32,508 bases of DNA from Cytophagales bacterium (GTDB taxonomy: Bacteria; Bacteroidota; Bacteroidia; Cytophagales; Cyclobacteriaceae): positions 1 through 32,508 of the forward strand of contig JAJCYL010000650.1 of the NCBI GenBank assembly GCA_029262955.1, written 5' to 3'. The position numbers were made by a program, and so were the translations under genes. The notes beneath the pieces were generated by a model, which searched no databases, was not told the DNA's origin, and worked only from the letters and a program-made list of their open reading frames with translations. The stretch's first letter is position 1, and every line of letters begins with the position of its first letter. Positions 26,899-32,508 of the stretch are shown here, in pieces.

Positions 26899-29264
26899 TA
26901 AAGGATAATTTCCTGACCGGCTTTCAGGTCTCCCGTTATGTGATTGGTTTCCAAAATAAACTCTTCAGGAATTTTAAATTTATTCGAAATGCTCTCAAGT
27001 GAATCTCCGGATCTTACAACATAAGGGATGATGACATTGTCAAGGTCACTTTCCTCAATCAGGTATTTGACGTTAACCGTGAAATATTGTGGATTGACTA
27101 CTCTTAAAACCTGCCCCTGGCTAAAGGATGTACGCCCGGATCCATTTCGCTCCGAGATATGATCTTGAGTAACGCCGAGCAACCGTGAAGCCTCGTCTAT
27201 TGTCATTCTGTCCCGAACCACAAATAATTTTGGTTTAGAAAAATCAGTGACGGTTTGATTATATATGGTTATTTCAGCCCTGCGATTGTATAATCGACCA
27301 TACCATGAATCATTGATCGCTCGTGGGTTCTCTTCACCATGTGCTACAACTCGCATTTTAGTTGAAGGAAATCCCCGTTCTTTGAGGTAACTCATGATGG
27401 CGATGCCTCTTTTTTCGCTTAGCCGAAAGTTGAAGTCATAATTACCCTTGTCGTCCGTGTGTGTCTGGATATCGATAAGGGCAACATTTTTTTGATCGAA
27501 ATTAGAGATGATTTCGTCAAGAGCAATTGATGCTTCCGGTCTGAGGTCATGTGAGCCAAAATCGAAATAGAGGTTTTCATAAAAGTGAGGCACAAATATG
27601 CCCGCTGTGTCCGCCAGGTGGTGCGATTCTATGGTGGATTCACTGTGAAAGGAGTAATCGTTGTCAAGATTGTGGAGGCTATCAACCAGTAATTTGAATG
27701 AAAAGCGACTGTCATCATTTGATAAGGTAAGAAGCTCCAGGCTGTCACTAACAAAGATCCTTACCGGGGTATTGGGATCATGGATGTTACCATTGACGTT
27801 TACATATTTATATCGTGAGATGCTGTTTTTGACTTCATACTTATCAGGAATTGGACGGTAAATGTTATAGCCAAAAAGATCATCGGTACGAAACGTTTGG
27901 AGATCCAGTGACCTTAGTTGTTTGAATTTGGCCATTGCCAACCTTCTACCGGAAAGGTCATCCCTGGTCATAAACCCACTCAAAAAATCATTTTCATCCT
28001 CCACAGGAAAATGAAAAATATCCATGTCTCTGGCCTCATTCCTATTTGAGGAAAGAAAACCAACTGATTGGCCCATGTAGAAGTAGGCATCATCAAGACT
28101 GGTATTATATGGCGGGCCAAGATTGTAGATTTGTGGCTCAAAGAAGGTTATACCCTTGGCTAGGAAAAGGTCGAAACCACCGTAACCGGTATGCCCATGT
28201 GAGGCAAAAAGGAGCGCCCGGAAGCTTTCTGAAAAATAAGGACTAATCTCGTCCTCTTCGGTATTAATGGCTGTTCCCAGGTTAATGGCTGGAGACCAAA
28301 CATCATTTCTACCCCTTAGACTCATCCAGATATCCATTCCACCGAAGGTGCCGGTTCTGTCAGATACAAAAAATAATGTGTCACCACCACCGGTTATAAA
28401 AGGATGTTGTGCCTGGAAACCGGGTTTGTTTATAGTCTCTGGTAAAACAACCGGTGTGGACCATTTATCACTACTTAATCTTGACCTATAAATTTGACAT
28501 TGACCTCCCTGATTGTTACTACAAGATGTGAAGTAAAAAGTATTGCCGTCATTAGTGTAGGTGCCCGACCCTTCTGCATAGGGCGTATTCAATTGTTGAA
28601 AGCCGTCATCATTTTTCATCATATTCCAGCCCTTTTCATTTTGAATGAACCTGACGAGGTCTGGCAGGTAACCACCATATTTTTCATCTGGATATTGACG
28701 GGATTTGAGTTTTCTGGTGGTAAGAATGGTCAAAGACTTCGTTTTTGGGTTTTGGGAGAGACCGAATTCGAAAAAATCGGTATTAATACCTTCTAATTTT
28801 GTAATAGGAGAGGCTTTTTTGGTTTCTGCTTGTCGCATGGCCAATTGGCAGCCTTCCTTTTGATTAAAGATTGACGATCGCAATGATTCATCATATAACT
28901 CATTCTCCAGCAAAATATAAAATACCGAATCTGCCATTTTATACTGGCCATCCATTTTTAATGTCTGGGCATAGAGGTGCTGGGCCTCTTTATTCAGTGA
29001 ATCTTTGGAATTTGCTACTACACGAAAATGCTCAATCGCTTTTGAATACTGCAAACTGTGGTACAGTGACTCTGCCAATTTAAATCGAGATTGAATATCC
29101 CGAGGGTTAAGGCCTACCAATTCATTAAAGTAAATGGCTGCCTCTTTAAAAAGTTGTTGATCGAAGTACTGCTGCGCCACCTGCCTTATTTTGTACGGCG
29201 ACTGGCTATAAAGTAAGGGTAATAATAAGGTGATAAATAAGATCGTGGACAGGAATCGTTTCAT
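26862..29264 (-). CDS. PorE-like TPR/PD40/OmpA protein with two C-terminal LysM modules
   Basis: 800 residues with a signal peptide (LSTILFITLLLPLLYSQ). Domains in order: TPR-like helices (about 20-130); a PD40/WD40-type propeller (about 145-430) with segments such as TNDGNTFYFTSCS and GGGDTLFFVSDRTGTFGGMDIW; a small CRD-like beta domain (about 485-545); an OmpA peptidoglycan-binding domain (about 565-670) with Asp604 in QTHTDDKG and Arg619 in RLSEKR, the pair that holds diaminopimelate; and two LysM-like modules (about 678-728 and 740-792, the latter YVVRSGDSLESISNKF). TPR-WD40-CRD-OmpA is the order of T9SS PorE, which anchors the translocon to the cell wall; the LysM extension is additional. 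Its start overlaps the PorP/SprF stop by one base (TGATG), implying coupled translation. Confidence 0.88.
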   Translation of the reverse strand: MKRFLSTILFITLLLPLLYSQSPYKIRQVAQQYFDQQLFKEAAIYFNELVGLNPRDIQSRFKLAESLYHSLQYSKAIEHFRVVANSKDSLNKEAQHLYAQTLKMDGQYKMADSVFYILLENELYDESLRSSIFNQKEGCQLAMRQAETKKASPITKLEGINTDFFEFGLSQNPKTKSLTILTTRKLKSRQYPDEKYGGYLPDLVRFIQNEKGWNMMKNDDGFQQLNTPYAEGSGTYTNDGNTFYFTSCSNNQGGQCQIYRSRLSSDKWSTPVVLPETINKPGFQAQHPFITGGGDTLFFVSDRTGTFGGMDIWMSLRGRNDVWSPAINLGTAINTEEDEISPYFSESFRALLFASHGHTGYGGFDLFLAKGITFFEPQIYNLGPPYNTSLDDAYFYMGQSVGFLSSNRNEARDMDIFHFPVEDENDFLSGFMTRDDLSGRRLAMAKFKQLRSLDLQTFRTDDLFGYNIYRPIPDKYEVKNSISRYKYVNVNGNIHDPNTPVRIFVSDSLELLTLSNDDSRFSFKLLVDSLHNLDNDYSFHSESTIESHHLADTAGIFVPHFYENLYFDFGSHDLRPEASIALDEIISNFDQKNVALIDIQTHTDDKGNYDFNFRLSEKRGIAIMSYLKERGFPSTKMRVVAHGEENPRAINDSWYGRLYNRRAEITIYNQTVTDFSKPKLFVVRDRMTIDEASRLLGVTQDHISERNGSGRTSFSQGQVLRVVNPQYFTVNVKYLIEESDLDNVIIPYVVRSGDSLESISNKFKIPEEFILETNHITGDLKAGQEIILYQLDSSINAPQL

Positions 29265-30304
29265 CAGAATAGGGGATTAACGATCTTATTTAGATTCTTT
29301 CTTACTCCCAGGTCGTACGTAACAGAGACTTCGAATGAATTCCCCGTTTGGTTGATCACGATATTCTCACTGAAAATATCGGAGTTAAAATCATAACTGA
29401 CACCCGTTCTGATTCTCTCAATCTGTAAACCTATAAGCGCAATGGCCGAGTCATTCACCCTGTACCAGCCACCAGCCTGGAGAATAACCCCAGTTTTTGC
29501 AGTAGAGGGACTGATTAATCTTGACCAGTATGCCCCAACGTTGACCTGGTAACTTCCTTGTTTATAAAGGCTTAAAAACGTGGGGTGTATGGAGGATTTT
29601 GGGGTTAATTCAATTTCTCCCACAGCAAGCAGTTTCACCAAAATAGTATGGCGTCCGTTGCTGAAAGCGAAAGAACTTGTTCTCGGCCTATTCAGATTAT
29701 CAATGGATAGTCCTACCATTAAACTTTTATCCCGGATATAGATATTATCATGATTGTAAGCAGCATAGACAATACCAAAATTAAAAACGGGGTAGGTGTT
29801 GAGATTTCCATCGATGGCTTCACCTCTGAGTGTATTGTCAAAGCCGATGTACCTGTTATATTGAGAGCCCCACCTGAGGTTGTCTGAGTCTATTTTGTCG
29901 AAAACTACGCCACTCTGCATACCAAATATGAGATAGGTGGGACGCAGGCGATCGAGCCTAAGGGAATAAGCACCAGTGGCTAAGACTTTTTGTGTTTTCA
30001 GGATCCCTCCAAAGCCACGATTTTGACTATTGAAAGTTAAAGCCACACCACCGGTTTGAATGGTTTTGGTTGTTGTTAGGAGTAAGGGTATGGCAATTGT
30101 CCCCTGGATCATCTCATTAAACGTTCCATCGTTTGCCTGTCCGCTTCTCTTATAGTTGGTACTAAATGATTTTTGCGGTGAGGTTCCCGCGAAGGCAGGA
30201 TTAATAAGAATGGATGTGGCAAAATATTGAGAAAACTGATTATACTGAGCAAATACTGTGGATCCCAGAAGGATTATCGATATTGTTATCAGGAATCTTC
30301 TCAT
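29264..30304 (-). CDS. Type IX secretion PorP/SprF family outer-membrane protein
   Basis: 346 residues with a signal peptide (MRRFLITISIILLGSTVFAQ) and the family signature YNQFSQYFATSILINPAFAG directly after it. The remainder is beta strands of a barrel, ending with a short C-terminal strand (IVNPLF). In Flavobacterium johnsoniae SprF is needed to export the adhesin SprB, whose sorting domain is type B, and such genes are commonly paired with their cargo. Here the cargo candidate with a type B domain is directly upstream with a 4-base ATGA overlap, and the PorE-like gene is directly downstream with a 1-base overlap. Confidence 0.93.
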   Translation of the reverse strand: MRRFLITISIILLGSTVFAQYNQFSQYFATSILINPAFAGTSPQKSFSTNYKRSGQANDGTFNEMIQGTIAIPLLLTTTKTIQTGGVALTFNSQNRGFGGILKTQKVLATGAYSLRLDRLRPTYLIFGMQSGVVFDKIDSDNLRWGSQYNRYIGFDNTLRGEAIDGNLNTYPVFNFGIVYAAYNHDNIYIRDKSLMVGLSIDNLNRPRTSSFAFSNGRHTILVKLLAVGEIELTPKSSIHPTFLSLYKQGSYQVNVGAYWSRLISPSTAKTGVILQAGGWYRVNDSAIALIGLQIERIRTGVSYDFNSDIFSENIVINQTGNSFEVSVTYDLGVRKNLNKIVNPLF

Positions 30305-31509
30305 AGAATAAGTAGGAATGATCCTGATTTTTCAAAGAGTCCAGCAGCAGTTGAAAGCTTTATTGAGTAGAAATATACTCCCTGACTTGCAGGATTGCCT
30401 TCCGGTGTATACCCGTCCCATCCAACGAGATTGAGATCCGGGTTTTGTTCAACAACCTGATGAACCTGATTGTTAAAACTATCCCAGATTATCATATTAA
30501 CACCCTCAATTTCCGTTCCTTCCAAATATGGACGGAACATACTATTGTTCAAGTCGAGGCTGTTAGGTGAAAAGACATTAGGCACATAAAAGAATAACCC
30601 GGTACTAACGGGCATGCGTGCCATGCTGAGAAAGGTAGGCTCACCTTCTTTTAATCGAATTGGCTCAAGTGTACTTATTAAACCAAAAGTTAATGAATCA
30701 GTATCGGAGAGCTCATTAACTCCCAGAGGTCGGTATAGATTCAGACTGTCTACATAAATTGCTATGACCGGTGAATACCGAAAGGCTCTGATTGCATTAA
30801 AATTTGGAGTGCCTAAAAGGTCCAAACCATTAAAATCAATCAATGCATGCGTGACGGTATCTAAGCCCTGATATTTGATTACCCATTCTACCTCATCTGC
30901 TACACCGGTCAGCGAATCATTGGGATTAAGGCGATCAATTTCAGGTAGCTGGAGAGTAACTTCAGTGATGGCATTCTGAGGTAGCTGTGACAGCTGTAGA
31001 CTATTGAAAAAGCCATCCAATCCCAGAGGATAATGGAGTCTATCTCCATGGCTGGTCTGCTTAATGCTACCTTCAATAAAGCTGTCTGCCGATCCCCCCT
31101 CAATGATTCCGGAAAGAATGTTAAGATCGCTTTCCAAGGTTCTGACAACGCCACTATTTAATATCAGGCCTTCTTGGATAAGCAAGCTGGTAAGTTCCAG
31201 GTCAAAATTATTGTCTTTTTCAATTTCAAGGGTGTTAATTTCAACTGTATCACCCACTATTTGCTGATCATCCCGACCGCTTACCTTTAAATTGCCCAGG
31301 TTAGATTTCGAGTTGGACTCCAGGTGAGATGCCAGATTTATTAGGCCCTGGTTATTAATGGTGCCCTGGATTTTGGCGCTTCCATTGATGAAGAGCTGTG
31401 ATTGAGGATTAATGTGAAGCAACACGTCTTCAGTCATATACCAATTGGGTGGTTGAGCTGCAAGGGCCCCACTAAACAACATTAAAAGGACGGTTAGTCT
31501 AAAAATCAT
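30301..31509 (-). CDS. Small secreted protein with type B (gliding-type) T9SS sorting domain
   Basis: 402 residues with a signal peptide (MIFRLTVLLMLFSGALAAQ). The N-terminal 170 residues look like a beta-helix or hemagglutinin-style stack (INPQSQLFINGSAKIQGTIN, NNQGLINLASHLESN, LNILSGIIEGGSADSFIEGS). A middle beta region follows. The last 100 residues are a type B C-terminal domain (YVPNVFSPNSLDLNNSMFRP, then GVNMIIWDSFNNQV and GWDGYTPEGNPASQGVYFY), the domain usually labelled gliding-motility-associated. Type B cargo is normally exported through PorP/SprF and lacks A-LPS attachment. It is far smaller than classical SprB-type adhesins. Overlaps of four bases join it to the tail-fibre gene upstream and PorP/SprF downstream. 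Confidence 0.87.
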   Translation of the reverse strand: MIFRLTVLLMLFSGALAAQPPNWYMTEDVLLHINPQSQLFINGSAKIQGTINNQGLINLASHLESNSKSNLGNLKVSGRDDQQIVGDTVEINTLEIEKDNNFDLELTSLLIQEGLILNSGVVRTLESDLNILSGIIEGGSADSFIEGSIKQTSHGDRLHYPLGLDGFFNSLQLSQLPQNAITEVTLQLPEIDRLNPNDSLTGVADEVEWVIKYQGLDTVTHALIDFNGLDLLGTPNFNAIRAFRYSPVIAIYVDSLNLYRPLGVNELSDTDSLTFGLISTLEPIRLKEGEPTFLSMARMPVSTGLFFYVPNVFSPNSLDLNNSMFRPYLEGTEIEGVNMIIWDSFNNQVHQVVEQNPDLNLVGWDGYTPEGNPASQGVYFYSIKLSTAAGLFEKSGSFLLIL

Positions 31510-32508
31510 TTCTGACCTGAAAAACTACTTTTGCTGCTTTTGTTTGAGAGCATCTCTTTCAGTTGCGCAAGGCCCATCTCCAACGACTCAATTGCTTGCG
31601 ATTGTTGTTGCAGCCGTTGTTCATGTTGATCAATTACATCCTCCAGGCCTTCAATTATCTCCTGTTGTTCTTTAGTTGCTTCAACTAAGACAGGTATAAG
31701 GCCCTGGTAGTTAACACCCAGAAAGCCGTCGGGTCTTTTAAGGACCAGATTAGGGTAGACTTCCTGTAGTTCCTGCGCTATTACTCCCAGTTGCAAATCC
31801 TTACTCAGTGTATCAGATTTCAGATAATAGGAGTAGCCACCAATTTCTTTGATTGAGGAAAGCGCATTGGTAAGCGGTTCAATTTCCTTCTTAAGATTTT
31901 TGTCGCTGATTAGTACAGTGCCAGTTACGACATTAGTAATTCGTCCTTTTGCATCAATGGTTAATTCTTTAATGAATTCAGTGGCTCCACCAGTTCCATG
32001 GGCACCAGCAGCCGGTGAGGTGGGAATTTCCAGCTGGCCACCTGTAAACTGTAATCCTGATCCTGCCGCCAAATCGAGGGCAATATTGGCACCGGCATTG
32101 CCAGTAATACCATTACCTAATGGCAAATTGACCGCACTATTGGTTAAACTCAAATCAGTGCTGCTGAGAGTAAGGTCTTGGAATTCGTTCGTGGCATCTC
32201 CATCCACTTCTGCTTGTAAAGCACTGCCTAACGTCGTTCTCTCGGCCGCGGTAATGATTTGTCCACTGCCAGCATTCGTTACATCACTTAATGCGGTTAC
32301 GCTGGTAGTCCCCAACAAAGAATTGACTCTTGCATCGGTATAATAGAAATTAGCAGCCCCTTCGTTAAGGTCGTCAGTATCGAAAGCGGACAGGTCGGTG
32401 ACTCCATCATCAACTCCGTCGCTAAAGTCAGTAGGAACACCATCAAGTTGGGTCCACTGCACCAGATTGCCTGGATTGTTGATGGTTCCAACCGATCCCA
32501 GTGTTGTC
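31506..32508 (-). CDS. Tail-fibre-like protein with S74 endosialidase-type intramolecular chaperone (5' partial)
   Basis: The frame is open to the right edge (about 334 residues visible); an internal GTG at 32462 is within the coding sequence and not the start. The visible N-terminal part is low-complexity fibre sequence rich in Gly, Asp, Thr and Leu (TDARVNSLLGTTSVTALSDV, then NLPLGNGITGNAGANIAL). It leads to the S74 chaperone domain beginning SDKNLKKEIEPL. The Ser at 31905-31907 is the conserved autocleavage residue of phage endosialidase and tail-spike chaperones. After GVIAQELQEVYPNLV and GVNYQGLIPVLVEA comes a heptad-rich coiled coil (EQQEIIEGLEDVIDQHEQRL), as expected for a trimerisation stalk. 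The last 15 residues are Ser/Lys-rich with no T9SS sorting domain. It is the most upstream visible gene of a coupled four-gene set. Confidence 0.87.
   Translation of the reverse strand, partial: TTLGSVGTINNPGNLVQWTQLDGVPTDFSDGVDDGVTDLSAFDTDDLNEGAANFYYTDARVNSLLGTTSVTALSDVTNAGSGQIITAAERTTLGSALQAEVDGDATNEFQDLTLSSTDLSLTNSAVNLPLGNGITGNAGANIALDLAAGSGLQFTGGQLEIPTSPAAGAHGTGGATEFIKELTIDAKGRITNVVTGTVLISDKNLKKEIEPLTNALSSIKEIGGYSYYLKSDTLSKDLQLGVIAQELQEVYPNLVLKRPDGFLGVNYQGLIPVLVEATKEQQEIIEGLEDVIDQHEQRLQQQSQAIESLEMGLAQLKEMLSNKSSKSSFSGQK

Noticed and set aside
31849..32343. 164-residue forward frame in the tail-fibre gene
   Set aside because: It is antisense to the S74/fibre coding region. Its Val/Pro/Ser-rich content comes from the Gly/Asp/Thr-rich codons opposite, and no signal or domain was seen.
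31506..32508. Prophage or phage tail module, suggested by the tail-fibre S74 domain
   Set aside because: No capsid, terminase, integrase, holin or other tail genes are nearby. The gene is coupled to T9SS genes with ordinary host composition.
32297..32508. GTG at 32462 as start of the tail-fibre gene, or a separate 64-residue frame at 32297-32491
   Set aside because: The main frame continues upstream to the edge with fibre-like sequence (TTLGSVGTINNPGNLVQW), so the GTG is an internal Val codon and the other frame is a shadow.

Overview
The window reads as chromosomal DNA of a Bacteroidota bacterium, most likely a free-living (perhaps marine) member of the Cytophagales. The evidence is the AT-rich composition, type IX secretion (T9SS) proteins with both type A-like and type B C-terminal sorting domains, PorP/SprF and PorV/PorQ family proteins, a PadR-PspC pair, a secreted TPR-CHAT protein, TAnnTTTG-type promoter motifs and several probable TTG starts. 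Both edges cut genes: the left edge cuts a HEAT-repeat/cyclic-nucleotide-fold protein at its N-terminus, and the right edge cuts a tail-fibre-like protein at its N-terminus.

Layout. At 1-4474: the HEAT protein (+), a secreted M20 metallopeptidase (-) and a menE-type acyl-CoA ligase (+) for menaquinone synthesis. At 4459-10652: a minus-strand pair, a PorV/PorQ-like outer-membrane protein followed 8 bases later by a 1679-residue gingipain-fold (C25) protein resembling the sortase-like PorU2, with a well-formed promoter. At 10856-13686: a PadR repressor overlapping a large membrane protein with two PspC domains and a GIN/DUF2807 head. At 13712-16357: two minus-strand enzymes with twin-arginine signals, an HisC-like aminotransferase and a Gfo/Idh/MocA oxidoreductase. 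At 16498-18484: an S9 prolyl-oligopeptidase lipoprotein with its own promoter. At 18507-19766: a DoxX membrane protein and a membrane-bound LytTR regulator, with a perfect 9-bp direct repeat at 21-bp period between them that looks like a LytTR operator. At 19909-23772: a secreted Asp-box beta-propeller protein and a cyclophilin, each followed by a hairpin terminator. At 23965-26898: a secreted TPR-CHAT protease-like protein.

At 26862-32508 lies the most interesting unit: four minus-strand genes chained by 1-4 base start/stop overlaps. In transcription order they encode an S74-chaperone tail-fibre-like protein, a small protein with a type B (gliding-type) sorting domain, PorP/SprF, and a PorE-like TPR/beta-propeller/OmpA protein carrying two extra LysM modules. 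I read this as a dedicated T9SS export-and-anchoring cassette for a surface fibre.

The genome is tightly packed. No intergenic stretch exceeds 300 bases, and convergent genes overlap or nearly touch (4459-4474, 26862-26898, and a 1-base gap at 1831). I saw no tRNA, rRNA, CRISPR array, insertion sequence or replication origin.
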